The translations under genes and the position numbers were made by a program. From NCBI GenBank assembly GCA_020635535.1, contig JACJZP010000004.1:140657-204656 (forward strand): a DNA stretch of 64,000 nucleotides, given 5' to 3'. The notes beneath the pieces were generated by a model that was given only the letters and a program-made list of their open reading frames with translations, ran no database searches and was not told where the DNA came from. Position 1 is the stretch's first letter. Every line of letters begins with the position of its first letter. Shown here piece after piece: positions 27,523 through 37,158 of the stretch. This DNA comes from Flavobacteriales bacterium (GTDB taxonomy: Bacteria; Bacteroidota; Bacteroidia; UBA10329).

Positions 27523-28077
27523 TTAGTTGGCTACAAGTTTTTGTAGCTCTGCATGAAGATTTGCTCCTCTCAATCCTTTAGCAATGATGATTCCGTTCTC
27601 ATCGATGAGGAAATTAGCCGGAATGGAACGCACACCATAAGTCGCTGCTCCTGCACTGTTCCAACCCTGAAGATCACTTACATTGACCCAATCCAAACCG
27701 TCTTGCTTGATGGCACTGACCCAAGCCTCTTGGCTTTTATCAAGCGAAACCCCGTAAACCTCGAATCCTTTAGCACTTTTGAACTTGGCACCTTTGAACT
27801 TCTGATACGCTTGAACCACGTTAGGATTTTCCATTCTGCATGGACGGCACCATGAAGCCCAAAAATCAATCAAAACCACTTTTCCTCGAAGAGACGAAAG
27901 CGCTATTTCTTTACCGTCAGGTCCGTTGAACTTCAGATCCGGAGCTTCATCTCCGATATTCAATCCGATCTGGGTTTCATTGGCATTTACAGTGACGCCA
28001 TCCTTTTCTCCTCCCGCTAAAACAGCCGTGCTTACAACGGAAAGAGCAAGGGCAACAATTAATCCTATCTTTTTCAT
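27523..28077 (-). CDS. TlpA/ResA-like thiol-disulphide oxidoreductase, exported
   Basis: The product has 184 residues with a signal peptide (about 1-21, ending VLAGG) and a thioredoxin fold of the AhpC/TSA-TlpA type (about 40-184). The redox motif is WCRPC within FWASWCRPCRMENP, the cis-Pro region is VRSIPANFLID. It should act as a periplasmic thiol reductant, for example for cytochrome c maturation or for protein disulphides. It is monocistronic, with its own -7 box upstream and a strong terminator downstream. Confidence 0.92.
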   Translation of the reverse strand: MKKIGLIVALALSVVSTAVLAGGEKDGVTVNANETQIGLNIGDEAPDLKFNGPDGKEIALSSLRGKVVLIDFWASWCRPCRMENPNVVQAYQKFKGAKFKSAKGFEVYGVSLDKSQEAWVSAIKQDGLDWVNVSDLQGWNSAGAATYGVRSIPANFLIDENGIIIAKGLRGANLHAELQKLVAN

Positions 28078-28091
28078 GGTGATGTTTTGTA

Positions 28092-28099
28092 CAAATTTA
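28092..28099 (-). promoter_or_regulatory. Candidate -7 promoter box (TAAATTTG)
   Basis: A perfect TAnnTTTG match on the minus strand, 14 nt before the start codon of the TlpA-like gene; no clear -33 box. Confidence 0.4.
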
Positions 28100-28149
28100 A
28101 AATTGGTGAGTCATTCTCAGGTCATACAAGAAACCAAGAACCATACCGA

Positions 28150-29451
28150 TCACAAACGTTTGATGTTAGCACCAATGGCATTGAGACGCGTATCAATGTT
28201 CTGATACCCGCGATCTATCTGTTCGATATTGTGGATCAGGCTCTTGCCTTCTGCGGAAAGTGCTGCGATAAGTAGCGAAACTCCGGCACGTATATCTGGG
28301 CTTGTCATCTGAATTCCGCGCAACGGAACCTGATGATCCATTCCAATAACGGTGGCTCTGTGCGGATCGCAAAGGATGATCTTGGCACCCATATCTATGA
28401 GTTTATCCACGAAGAACAATCGGCTCTCAAACATTTTCTGATGAATGAGCACACTTCCTTTTGCTTGAATGGCCACAACCAACACAATACTCAGAAGGTC
28501 GGGAGTAAAACCCGGCCAAGGGGCATCGGCCACCGTTAGAATTGACCCATCAATGAATGACTCGATCTTGTAATGTTCTTGCGAAGGGATGTAAATGTCA
28601 TCGCCTCGTAATTCCATTTCAATACCCAATCGTTGGAAAATGGTCGGAATCAAACCGAGGTCATCGTAACTCACATCCTTGATGGTTATCTCCGACCTGG
28701 TCATGGCGGCCAATCCAATAAAGGAGCCGATCTCAATCATATCAGGCAGACAACGGTGATCGGTCCCGCCCATTTCCTTAACACCATCAATGATCAGCAT
28801 GTTAGAACCAACACCAGATATCTTGGCGCCCATTCTGTTGAGCATTTTGCAAAGCTGCTGTAAGTACGGTTCGCATGCGGCATTATAAATGGTTGTTTGG
28901 CCTTCGGCCATTACTGCGGCCATTACAATGTTTGCTGTTCCAGTAACGGAAGCCTCGTCAAGCAACATGTAACAGCCTTTCAAATTCCCTTCAACCTTGT
29001 AGAACTGCTCTTCGGCCAAGTATTCAAACTTGGCACCTAACTTTTGGAAACCGATGAAGTGCGTATCCAATCTTCTGCGACCGATCTTGTCACCACCGGG
29101 TTGTGGAATATAACCTTTGCCGAATCTCGCCAGCATAGGACCAACCACCATGATGGAACCTCGCAATCCTGAACCTTTTTGTTTGAATTTCTCCGAATGG
29201 AGGTATTCCAGATCAACATCGTCAGCCTGGAACTCGTAGGTATCTTCAGCCAGCTGATTGACCTTTACGCCAAGATCACGAAGTAGGTCAATGAGTTTGT
29301 TTACATCCCTGATGTTGGGAATGTTTGAAATGGTGACCTTCTCTGGCGTGAGAAGTACCGCGCAAAGAATTTGTAAAGCTTCGTTCTTGGCACCCTGGGG
29401 AACCAGTTCGCCCTTTAACCTGTTTCCTCCAATGATCTCGAATGATGCCAT
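28150..29451 (-). CDS. murA: UDP-N-acetylglucosamine 1-carboxyvinyltransferase with Cys-to-Asp active site
   Basis: The product has 433 residues. It transfers enolpyruvate from PEP to UDP-GlcNAc, the first committed step of peptidoglycan synthesis, in the cytoplasm. Family motifs are visible: GAKNEALQ near the N-terminus, RGSIMVVGPMLARFG, PGGDKIGRRRLDTHF, and later RAGVSLLIAAL. The residue equivalent to the E. coli catalytic Cys115 is Asp121 here (PGGDKIG against PGGCxIG). This substitution is known to keep activity and give insensitivity to fosfomycin. The start overlaps the DUF4290 stop (TAATG), a gene order typical of Bacteroidetes. Confidence 0.97.
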   Translation of the reverse strand: MASFEIIGGNRLKGELVPQGAKNEALQILCAVLLTPEKVTISNIPNIRDVNKLIDLLRDLGVKVNQLAEDTYEFQADDVDLEYLHSEKFKQKGSGLRGSIMVVGPMLARFGKGYIPQPGGDKIGRRRLDTHFIGFQKLGAKFEYLAEEQFYKVEGNLKGCYMLLDEASVTGTANIVMAAVMAEGQTTIYNAACEPYLQQLCKMLNRMGAKISGVGSNMLIIDGVKEMGGTDHRCLPDMIEIGSFIGLAAMTRSEITIKDVSYDDLGLIPTIFQRLGIEMELRGDDIYIPSQEHYKIESFIDGSILTVADAPWPGFTPDLLSIVLVVAIQAKGSVLIHQKMFESRLFFVDKLIDMGAKIILCDPHRATVIGMDHQVPLRGIQMTSPDIRAGVSLLIAALSAEGKSLIHNIEQIDRGYQNIDTRLNAIGANIKRL

Positions 29452-30113
29452 TATCCGTTGCGTCTTCTGTTATTGTTATTCTTTTTTCGCTTTCTGCCTT
29501 TGCGCTGGCGATTGTTATTGTTTGAGTTGGTGGTGTTATCGATAAGCTCCTTTGATTCAGTGAGTTCCACCTCAGCTGGCACATCAATTTTGCCACCAGA
29601 CAATTCTCTCAGGTCCTTTTTGATCACTCTATCATCAACAGAATCTCTGTTCCAATTGAGGTAAGACCGCTTCATCATGTTGGCCACCGCAATTCCCATC
29701 TTGGTGCGATTCTCCTCGTTCTCCTCCCCTGAAACCTTCTTTATCATCTGCTCAATTACGCGACCATAGTGTCTGTAAGCAATCTCATTCTCAGGGTAAG
29801 GAATCCGGTCAGGCCGAGTTTGAAAATCTTCTCTCAAAGGCTTGGGAAATGGCGAATCCACGTCCAACTCAAAATCAGAGATGATGAACATATGATCCCA
29901 AAGTTTATGGGTCAGATCCTCGTTGGCTTTAAGGTAAGGGTTCACCTGTCCCATTACCTTGATGATAGACTTAGCAGCCCGATTCCGTTCATCTCGATCG
30001 GCAATGGTCTTCGCAAACTCGATCATCTTCTGAATATTCCTTCCATATTCTGGAATATACATCTCCTCGCGGGCGGTGTTGTATTCCATTTGCAACTCTT
30101 CTTCCAAATTCAT
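29451..30113 (-). CDS. DUF4290 family protein
   Basis: The product has about 220 residues. The N-terminal two thirds are the Bacteroidetes DUF4290 domain (MEYNTAREEMYIPEYGRNIQ, then a helical region), and the C-terminal tail is Asn- and Arg/Lys-rich (RQRKGRKRKKNNNNRRRNG), suggesting contact with nucleic acid or an acidic partner. Function is unknown. It is translationally coupled to murA, so a role near cell-wall precursor synthesis is possible. The start is uncertain: ATGs at 30119, 30113 and 30089 are all in frame, and homologues begin close to the last one. Confidence 0.8.
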   Translation of the reverse strand: MNLEEELQMEYNTAREEMYIPEYGRNIQKMIEFAKTIADRDERNRAAKSIIKVMGQVNPYLKANEDLTHKLWDHMFIISDFELDVDSPFPKPLREDFQTRPDRIPYPENEIAYRHYGRVIEQMIKKVSGEENEENRTKMGIAVANMMKRSYLNWNRDSVDDRVIKKDLRELSGGKIDVPAEVELTESKELIDNTTNSNNNNRQRKGRKRKKNNNNRRRNG

Positions 30114-30155
30114 TCTCATTACAAATACGCTGACAAAATAAAAAAAGTACCTGCC

Positions 30156-30185
30156 AAAAAAGCGAAAGCCCCTCAACAGGGGCTT
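30156..30185 (-). terminator. Rho-independent terminator of ahcY
   Basis: On the minus strand AAGCCCCT, a 4-nt loop and AGGGGCTT form an 8-bp stem, followed by TCGC and six T. It sits 23 bp after the ahcY stop and just before the DUF4290 gene start. Confidence 0.8.
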
Positions 30186-30208
30186 CCATCATACAATCTT
30201 AACCATTA

Positions 30209-31522
30209 TTAATAACGGTAGTACTCTGGCTTGTACGGTCCTTCAACCGTTACACCAATGTATTCCGCCTGTTCTTCTGTGAGGGTCTCGAGCTCAACAC
30301 CGATCTTCTCTAAGTGAAGTTTGGCAACTTTCTCATCCAAATGCTTAGGAAGCATGTAAACCTTGTTCTCGTAGGCATCCGTGTTGGTCCAGAGCTCAAG
30401 TTGTGCCAACGTTTGGTTGGTGAACGAATTTGACATGACGAAAGATGGATGGCCGGTAGCACAACCAAGATTCACCAATCGACCTTCGGCCAATACAATG
30501 ATATCGTTGCCTTTCACATTGTAAAGGTCAACCTGTGGTTTGATCTCGGTCTTCGTAGCTCCGTAAGTCTTGTTCAACCAAGCCATGTCAATCTCATTAT
30601 CGAAATGACCGATATTGCAAACAATGGCCTTGTCCTTCATGGACTCGAAGTGTTCTCCTCGGATAATGTCCTTATTTCCTGTTGCTGTAACAATAATATC
30701 CGCACGAGGTACAGCGTTGGACATGCTCTTCACCTCAAATCCATCCATAGCAGCTTGTAGCGCACAGATCGGGTCAATTTCTGTAACAATAACGCGAACT
30801 CCTGCACCTCTTAATGAAGCAGCAGAACCTTTGCCCACGTCTCCGTAACCAGCCACCACGGCCACTTTTCCAGCAAGCATTACATCTGTTGCTCTGCGAA
30901 TGGCATCAACCAACGACTCTTTGCAACCGTACTTGTTATCGAACTTCGATTTAGTTACCGAATCGTTGATATTGATTGCAGGAATTGGTAATGTTCCTTT
31001 CTTCATGCGCTCATACAGTCTGTGAACACCTGTGGTGGTCTCCTCAGACAATCCTTTGATATCTTTTACCAATTCAGGGAATCGGTCAAGCACCATGTTA
31101 GTAAGGTCGCCACCATCATCAAGGATCATATTCAATGGCTTACCACCTTCAAACGCGAAAAGTGTCTGCTCAATGCACCAATCGAACTCCTCTTCGTTCA
31201 TTCCTTTCCAAGCAAAAACCGGAATTCCAGCAGCAGCAATTGCCGCAGCAGCATGGTCTTGAGTTGAGAAGATATTGCATGAAGACCAGGTAACATCGGC
31301 ACCCAGTTCAACCAATGTTTCGATCAGAACCGCAGTCTGAATTGTCATATGAAGACATCCAGCAATACGAGCTCCTTTCAATGGTTTTGCTGCTCCAAAT
31401 TCTTCGCGAAGCGCCATTAGTCCTGGCATCTCTGCTTCCGCCAATCTTATTTCTTTTCTACCCCAATCTGCAAGGGTAATGTCTTTAACCTTGTAATTCA
31501 ATTTTTCTGCTGTGCTGCTCAT
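30209..31522 (-). CDS. ahcY: Adenosylhomocysteinase
   Basis: The product has 437 residues. It hydrolyses S-adenosylhomocysteine to homocysteine and adenosine, relieving inhibition of methyltransferases. Motifs: CLHMTIQTAVLIETL, SSCNIFSTQDHAAAAI (substrate binding), NINDSVTKSKFDN (catalytic Lys and Asp) and the NAD-binding GYGDVGKGSAASLRG; the C-terminal KPEYYRY ending that completes the cofactor site of the dimer partner is intact. It is monocistronic, with a promoter candidate upstream and a terminator downstream. Confidence 0.97.
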   Translation of the reverse strand: MSSTAEKLNYKVKDITLADWGRKEIRLAEAEMPGLMALREEFGAAKPLKGARIAGCLHMTIQTAVLIETLVELGADVTWSSCNIFSTQDHAAAAIAAAGIPVFAWKGMNEEEFDWCIEQTLFAFEGGKPLNMILDDGGDLTNMVLDRFPELVKDIKGLSEETTTGVHRLYERMKKGTLPIPAININDSVTKSKFDNKYGCKESLVDAIRRATDVMLAGKVAVVAGYGDVGKGSAASLRGAGVRVIVTEIDPICALQAAMDGFEVKSMSNAVPRADIIVTATGNKDIIRGEHFESMKDKAIVCNIGHFDNEIDMAWLNKTYGATKTEIKPQVDLYNVKGNDIIVLAEGRLVNLGCATGHPSFVMSNSFTNQTLAQLELWTNTDAYENKVYMLPKHLDEKVAKLHLEKIGVELETLTEEQAEYIGVTVEGPYKPEYYRY

Positions 31523-31548
31523 ATTGATGTTTCTATTAAAAGCGGGCG

Positions 31549-31580
31549 CAAAGGTACGCTATAGCTTGGAGTTTACCCAA
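31549..31580 (-). promoter_or_regulatory. Candidate ahcY promoter (TTG-N21-TACCTTTG)
   Basis: Minus-strand TACCTTTG is a perfect -7 box, with a TTG 21 nt upstream as a -33 element. The start codon lies 26 nt after the -7 box. The -33 part is 3 bp from the stop of the upstream gene. Confidence 0.5.
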
Positions 31581-31583
31581 TGT

Positions 31584-33419
31584 CTAGAACTTGACCAGTT
31601 CCTTGCTCAGGGCACCTTGTTCCGTTTCAACCCGCAGCGTATAACAGCCCTTGGGTAAGTGAGATGTAGATATATCAATCCTATTTGCTGTGCTTCTTGT
31701 ACCTGACCAAACTATCCGTCCAGCAGCATCTACCAGTTCCACTTTGGTAATATCAATAGGCTTTTCAAAAATGATATGATCTGAAAATGGATTCGGATAA
31801 ACAGAGAACGTTTGTTGCTCCAACACGTGCGTGATCATACCCATGCCTTCTACTGCCTCAACCTGTTGTCCGGCTTGTAGGCTGTAATATCTATCTAAAC
31901 CGCCTCCTGGCCAGACAACGTCCAGAGAATCTACCCCTGCGTGGGAGCCAAGGCCGAAGTGGGCAACCCGCCAATGTTGAGAGTTGAAGCTGCTTTCCCC
32001 TCCAACTTCTCTCATTTGCCGTACTCCGTTAATGTAAATGATCACTTTTGCACCTATTCCATCAAAATTGTTCTGAATGCCAATCGGCTTTACCTGAAGC
32101 CAATTCATCTGAGGGGAATCGTTTCTGTAGAGGAAGCTGTGCGAAACTCCATTGACCGAATCAGTGATTCCTACAAACATGTCCAGATCTCCATCCGAAT
32201 CATAATCACAGTAAGCCAGCGCACGGGAAACGTATGTGTCAGCAATTCCCAAATCCCGAGAAATATCCTCGAACTGGCCAAACCCGTTGTTGAGGAAGCA
32301 TTTGTTCGAGTCCAACGTTGGATTCGGATAATCATAATACAGATCGCCATTTGCTACGATAAGATCCTCATCCATATCGTTATCAATGTCTAAAAAGGCC
32401 ACACCCCAGCCTGTTTTCACTCTTCTGTATTGCAGATCCTGTGTCCAAACGCTATCGTTTCTTAATCCTCTGTCAATAAGCTCATTGCTGTAGCCTGCCG
32501 GAGAACTGACCATGAACCTATCGTTCTTGAGGTTGGTGATATAGTAGTCGAACTGTCCATCGTTATTGATGTCCGTTTTTGCTACTCCCATTCCGTTCAT
32601 CTCCAAATTCAAATTCGCGTCACTGCTGATTTCAGTGAACATCTGGTTGGGATATTCATTTCTGAACAAACGATTGGCTGAATTTCCTGGGAAGTACCCG
32701 AAATCATTGGCCACATAGACATCAAGATCATGGTCATTGTCAAAGTCCGTTATCAGTACGCCAAGCCCACAGCCCAGAGTGTCATCAATTCCCAGGTCGG
32801 CTGCTTTTTCCATGAACGTTCCGTCTCCGTTATTCTGATAGTAGTAATTCTCTTGTGAATCAACGTAGATGTTTGAACCATCAATAATGACATCCTGATA
32901 TTTCGACCAATTGCTTACATATAAGTCCAGAAAACCATCCAGATTAAGGTCTGCAAAACTGGCTGAAAAGCTATTTGCCGTATCAGAACTTCCTTCCCAA
33001 TCTGAAATCTCCTGAAACGTCCCATCTCCATTGTTCCAAAAAAGTCGATTGACATCTGTGCGGAAAGTAGAGACGAAAATCTCAGGAAAGCCATCATTAT
33101 TAATATCGCCAGTAGTTACGCCATCAGTATTGACATTTCCGATGACAGACAGACCAGCTTGCACAGTTACATCTTCAAATGTTCCATTCCCATTATTTCT
33201 GAATAGGGCATCGGGGCCAGCACCACCAGTGAGATAGAGGTCATAGTTTCCATCATTATCATAATCGAACCAAGCCGCTCCACCCTGTGCTGGCATTTCA
33301 AAATCACACATTACAGCAGAATGGTTAATTCCCACCTGTAGAGAAACTTCCTGAAATACGGGTTGTGAAAAGACGCCAGTACACCATAGAGCCAATCCGA
33401 TTGCGATCAAGAACCGCAT
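31584..33419 (-). CDS. CRTAC1-type FG-GAP/ASPIC protein with T9SS type A sorting domain
   Basis: The product has 611 residues. A signal peptide (about 1-18, ending VFSQ) is followed by six or more VCBS/FG-GAP repeats (Asp-rich motifs such as DYDNDGNYDLYLT, DINNDGFPEIFVS, DIDNDMDEDLIVA) likely forming a calcium-binding beta-propeller (about 30-420), then an ASPIC/UnbV domain (about 425-510, GIGAKVIIYINGVRQMREV) and a type A sorting domain (about 535-611, VYPNPFSDH, LPKGCYTLRV). It is a surface or secreted protein with an adhesin-like build. It is the last gene of a three-gene operon, starting 7 bp after the stop of the PKD protein gene. Confidence 0.92.
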   Translation of the reverse strand: MRFLIAIGLALWCTGVFSQPVFQEVSLQVGINHSAVMCDFEMPAQGGAAWFDYDNDGNYDLYLTGGAGPDALFRNNGNGTFEDVTVQAGLSVIGNVNTDGVTTGDINNDGFPEIFVSTFRTDVNRLFWNNGDGTFQEISDWEGSSDTANSFSASFADLNLDGFLDLYVSNWSKYQDVIIDGSNIYVDSQENYYYQNNGDGTFMEKAADLGIDDTLGCGLGVLITDFDNDHDLDVYVANDFGYFPGNSANRLFRNEYPNQMFTEISSDANLNLEMNGMGVAKTDINNDGQFDYYITNLKNDRFMVSSPAGYSNELIDRGLRNDSVWTQDLQYRRVKTGWGVAFLDIDNDMDEDLIVANGDLYYDYPNPTLDSNKCFLNNGFGQFEDISRDLGIADTYVSRALAYCDYDSDGDLDMFVGITDSVNGVSHSFLYRNDSPQMNWLQVKPIGIQNNFDGIGAKVIIYINGVRQMREVGGESSFNSQHWRVAHFGLGSHAGVDSLDVVWPGGGLDRYYSLQAGQQVEAVEGMGMITHVLEQQTFSVYPNPFSDHIIFEKPIDITKVELVDAAGRIVWSGTRSTANRIDISTSHLPKGCYTLRVETEQGALSKELVKF

Positions 33420-33426
33420 TCTGGAA

Positions 33427-36400
33427 TCACCTGAAAATGGTTATCGTACCCATCTTATTGAAATATCGGCCACGATACCAGACCAGATCTATTTGATAGG
33501 AATAAGCTCCTTGAGGTAGTGGCTTACCCGACCTCATGTCTGTACCATCCCAATACTGGTTAACGTCATAGGTTTCCCATACCATCTTACCCCATCGGTC
33601 GAATATCTGCATATGCCACTCTGTAATTCCCTTTTCCTTTATCTCGAACACGTCATTCACACCATCTCCGTTCGGTGTAAAAGCTGTTTGAATAAAGAAT
33701 GTTTCCTGCTCCCACACGTAATAAGGAATAACGGTATCGTCAGCACACCCAAGTTCATTTGAAACGGTAAGGCTGATGTAATACAGCCCAGAGTCTTGGA
33801 ATATTCCGACCGTATTCCATTCTCCATCCACGGTGTAACCATTGTCGAAGTCCCAATGAACCGAATCACGGTCTGCGAATAGACTGACGTTCCAAAACTC
33901 CATTGTGGTATCAGGCAACTGCAGCGCGACACTATCAGGATAGAAATCAGCAACAGGGTGTGGTCTTACCTCCATGAATATCTTGGCCGAATCTTGACAA
34001 CCTGTGATCTCATTTACCACATATTGAGTTACCACATACCATCCTGGCTCCTCAAACACATAATCAACCTGGTCTTGCACACTACCGTCAACCTCAATGG
34101 TTGAATCCTGATCACTGAAATGATAGTACCAATTGGTAATGTCAACATCAGCGTAAGACGAATCATAAAAAGGAATGGCCAATTGCGTGCAGACGACCAC
34201 AGTGTCAACACCAAAACCAGCCACTGGAGAACGATAAACGGTAACTTCAAAAGGTCCGGCATTTGCGGTGCACTGATCTTCAGAATAAACTGTTACCGTG
34301 ATATAATATGTTCCAGGATCATTGAAATCATGGGCAGGATTCTGAAGGTTGGATGTAGTTCCATCGCCAAAATCCCATTCCCAGCTCGAAACGTTTGTAG
34401 ATGTGTCGAAGAATCGAATGGCAGAAGAATCACATATTGCCGTGTCAGATGCAAAGAACGATGCCGTTGGAACAATGTAAGGCTCAACCGCATTTGGCGC
34501 CACTACGGTATCTGTAAACACACCATTGGAAACAGCCAATGTTACTGTGTAAGGACCAGTCCCGGTAAACGTATATGTTGGATTTTGCGAAGTTGAGGTA
34601 CCACTACCATCTCCGAAGTCCCAAAACCAGGATGTTGGATTTCCTTGCGAAGTATCAGTGAATGTCACCTCCGTTGAGCCGCAACTCGGGTTTTCTTGAA
34701 TAGTAAAACCACCGTAGACATAAGGAGGAAGGATTATATCCACAAGCACATCACACACAGTTGAGCATCCGAATGTATCTGTAACCTCAACGCTGGCATT
34801 GTATTGTCCGGTACTACCATATAGGTGAGAAGGGCTTTCTTCAGTCGAGGAGCCTCCATCTCCAAACTGCCAGAAATACTCATACGGTGCTGTTCCGACT
34901 GTGACCACAGGATTAAAACCAGTCTCCGCACCCAAATAGCTGTCGGTGACATCGCTGCAATCAACATCTGGATTTGGATGTTCAATAACCGTTATGGTCT
35001 CAGAATCTACCGTTGGTGTAATCGGGCAGGCATATGAGCTTGCCATCCTAACTTTGATCTGATCACCATTGTTGATGTTGGCTGGCGTAAAAGATGGCCC
35101 TGTACCTCCTGAAACCCCGTTTTGGAACCATTCAAATGTTGGATGGCTGCCGCCAGCATACGGTATGGCACCAAACGTTATCGATTCTCCTTCACATATT
35201 TCTGTAGTGGTTGCAGTGATGAAGACATCTGGTTCCACTATTGGCAGAACATGCACATAGAATGTGTCTGGTTTGGACCAATTGCAACAAGGCGATTGGG
35301 TTTGAAGAGTTACCATGTAAGTGCCCACAGCATTGTAGGTATGACTTGGCGTGGCCAGTGAACTTGTATTTGCCGATCCTGAACTCGGATCCCCGAAATT
35401 CCATCTATAACCCAATACATTGAAGCTAATTGGCCAAGTGGATGAGAAATTAACCACATCACCAGGGCAAATGGTGTCATCTGCTTGAATTGTTGGCAAG
35501 TATGGGCTTCCATCCTTGAATATATTGATGTATTCAGAAAGGAAATATGGAACTCCGTTAGCGACCATGGTAATGTCCTGCGTTCCCATTGTGTAGTACT
35601 GGGCTACAGTGCTGGAACCAACCGTATTCTGAGGCACTGTACTACCCTCATAGAACCACTCAATGATGCCGTTTGCTGTGGTATTGAAATAGATATCAGA
35701 ATAAGTACAGCCAGTTGAACCCAGAATAATATCTGGTTCGACATTGGCCGCCAAACTCGTTTGAATTACTTGAATACCAGTAGGCTCCTGATACAAAGGT
35801 TGACTGACTCCGGTGGCTCCGTTCCCTCCATTTCCACCATCTCCTCCGGCAGAACCATCACCACCTTGTCCGCCTTGACCACAACCTTGTCCTCCCCAAC
35901 CGCCAAGACCTCCCTGACCACCAAGACCTCCCGGAAATCCTCCGATGCCACCATAGCCCGGTAAGCCTGAAAAAAGATCGCAGTCATGCATATGACCTCC
36001 AGCTCCATTGTTGGTTATGTAAACTGCAAAAGAGCCACCGCCTCCAGTACCACCAGTTGCTCCTGTGCCGGCTTGGCCTCCTTCGCCACCGCCTCCACCA
36101 CCTGGTCCAGATCCATTTTCACCAAATAGCGCACCTCCATGAGAACCGCATCCACCGCCACCGCCACCGCCTGAGCCGTGGACTCCATCTTCACCATCTT
36201 CACCATCTCCAGGTACAAAAAACCCGCCTGCATGGGATGGAACTCCGTCCAATCCATCGGCTCCATCAGCTCCATCAGGGGCAGCATCTTGGCCATTCTG
36301 GCCATAGTTAACAACACCGGCTGTACATGATCCTACAAGCCAAACACACGGGCTTGGCGTTGCATTCTCCCAACCCGGGCCGCCCGTACCACCATTACCA

Positions 36401-37158
36401 GGAGCGGTTCCGAGTCCGTTCTGACCGTTTTCTCCGTCATAACCTTCTCCCCAATTTATATTCCACGGTGGCCAAAAGTTGGCAGCTGCCCCTTCGGGTC
36501 CGCCATCTCCACCATCTCCACCGGTAGATGAGCCTACTCCCCATGAACTTCCACCAGCTCCACCCGCATAATTCCCATCACCACAGTCATTCCCATCTTG
36601 CCCTATACCTCCGTCTGCCCCGTCAAGCCCATCAACACCGGCCACTCCATCTATACCATCAGACCCATTTCCAGCTCGGGACGTAACTCTGCTCAATGTA
36701 TAGTTGGAACATCCATCTATGTAAACCCCATAGGTGGTAACTCCAGCTCCACCAGCATCGGCAACTTCTACGGATATATCATGAAGACCGAAATTGCTGA
36801 TGTTTACGGCAGAAATGGCAACCAATCTATCTGGGCCTGGTGTAACATTGGAATTATCTCTGTAGATAACCGTTTCGGCATTGTTTGACTTTTCCCATGT
36901 TGAAGAATCATAACCACCTTCCAATTTAACATTACCAATGAGGTCGAGTGTGTTTGAAATGTTGTAAACCCCTTCTGCCATGCGAATGTAATCTACGCCT
37001 GGCGAGACCAATGTGAGCGCATTTTGCAAGTTGGTTGGGGCCGCCTTCGTTCCACTCCCTGAACCATTGGGCGACACGTAAATAATGTCGCACTCCTGAG
37101 CAACACCGACAATAGTGCTGAGCAATAGGAATAGAGTGAAAACAGAGGACCTAAACAT
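33427..37158 (-). CDS. Beta-helix/glycine-rich/PKD protein with T9SS type B sorting domain
   Basis: The product has 1,243 residues. Order: signal peptide (about 1-20); a pectin-lyase-like parallel beta-helix beginning (about 22-160, DIIYVSPNGSG, GVTTYGVYIDGCSNY); a glycine-rich tract (about 160-456) that opens with collagen-like triplets GSD-GID-GVA-GVD-GLD and is broken once by beta-helix-like SFAVYITNNGAGG; several PKD domains (about 590, 770, 850, 935, e.g. WDFGDGTTSNLQNPAH); and a C-terminal gliding-motility/CHU_C-type sorting domain (about 1155-1243, TAFTPNGDGVNDVFEI, IFDRWGKMVWET). It is therefore T9SS cargo, probably a long surface adhesin or matrix protein. The start overlaps the stop of its paralogue by one base (TAATG). 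Confidence 0.9.
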   Translation of the reverse strand: MFRSSVFTLFLLLSTIVGVAQECDIIYVSPNGSGSGTKAAPTNLQNALTLVSPGVDYIRMAEGVYNISNTLDLIGNVKLEGGYDSSTWEKSNNAETVIYRDNSNVTPGPDRLVAISAVNISNFGLHDISVEVADAGGAGVTTYGVYIDGCSNYTLSRVTSRAGNGSDGIDGVAGVDGLDGADGGIGQDGNDCGDGNYAGGAGGSSWGVGSSTGGDGGDGGPEGAAANFWPPWNINWGEGYDGENGQNGLGTAPGNGGTGGPGWENATPSPCVWLVGSCTAGVVNYGQNGQDAAPDGADGADGLDGVPSHAGGFFVPGDGEDGEDGVHGSGGGGGGGCGSHGGALFGENGSGPGGGGGGEGGQAGTGATGGTGGGGSFAVYITNNGAGGHMHDCDLFSGLPGYGGIGGFPGGLGGQGGLGGWGGQGCGQGGQGGDGSAGGDGGNGGNGATGVSQPLYQEPTGIQVIQTSLAANVEPDIILGSTGCTYSDIYFNTTANGIIEWFYEGSTVPQNTVGSSTVAQYYTMGTQDITMVANGVPYFLSEYINIFKDGSPYLPTIQADDTICPGDVVNFSSTWPISFNVLGYRWNFGDPSSGSANTSSLATPSHTYNAVGTYMVTLQTQSPCCNWSKPDTFYVHVLPIVEPDVFITATTTEICEGESITFGAIPYAGGSHPTFEWFQNGVSGGTGPSFTPANINNGDQIKVRMASSYACPITPTVDSETITVIEHPNPDVDCSDVTDSYLGAETGFNPVVTVGTAPYEYFWQFGDGGSSTEESPSHLYGSTGQYNASVEVTDTFGCSTVCDVLVDIILPPYVYGGFTIQENPSCGSTEVTFTDTSQGNPTSWFWDFGDGSGTSTSQNPTYTFTGTGPYTVTLAVSNGVFTDTVVAPNAVEPYIVPTASFFASDTAICDSSAIRFFDTSTNVSSWEWDFGDGTTSNLQNPAHDFNDPGTYYITVTVYSEDQCTANAGPFEVTVYRSPVAGFGVDTVVVCTQLAIPFYDSSYADVDITNWYYHFSDQDSTIEVDGSVQDQVDYVFEEPGWYVVTQYVVNEITGCQDSAKIFMEVRPHPVADFYPDSVALQLPDTTMEFWNVSLFADRDSVHWDFDNGYTVDGEWNTVGIFQDSGLYYISLTVSNELGCADDTVIPYYVWEQETFFIQTAFTPNGDGVNDVFEIKEKGITEWHMQIFDRWGKMVWETYDVNQYWDGTDMRSGKPLPQGAYSYQIDLVWYRGRYFNKMGTITIFR
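35790..36680 (-). repeat. Glycine-rich/collagen-like coding repeat, first protein
   Basis: An imperfect GGN-GGX repeat region encodes runs such as GGGGGGGCGSHGG and GGQGGLGGWGGQGCGQGG, with true Gly-x-y triplets at its start. On the plus strand it appears as CCACC/CCTCC-rich sequence. It is coding and not tandemly identical. Confidence 0.75.

Noticed and set aside
35790..36680. Regular CCACC/CCTCC pattern as a possible tandem repeat or CRISPR
   Set aside because: It is the coding strand complement of Gly-rich protein; units are not identical and there are no spacers.
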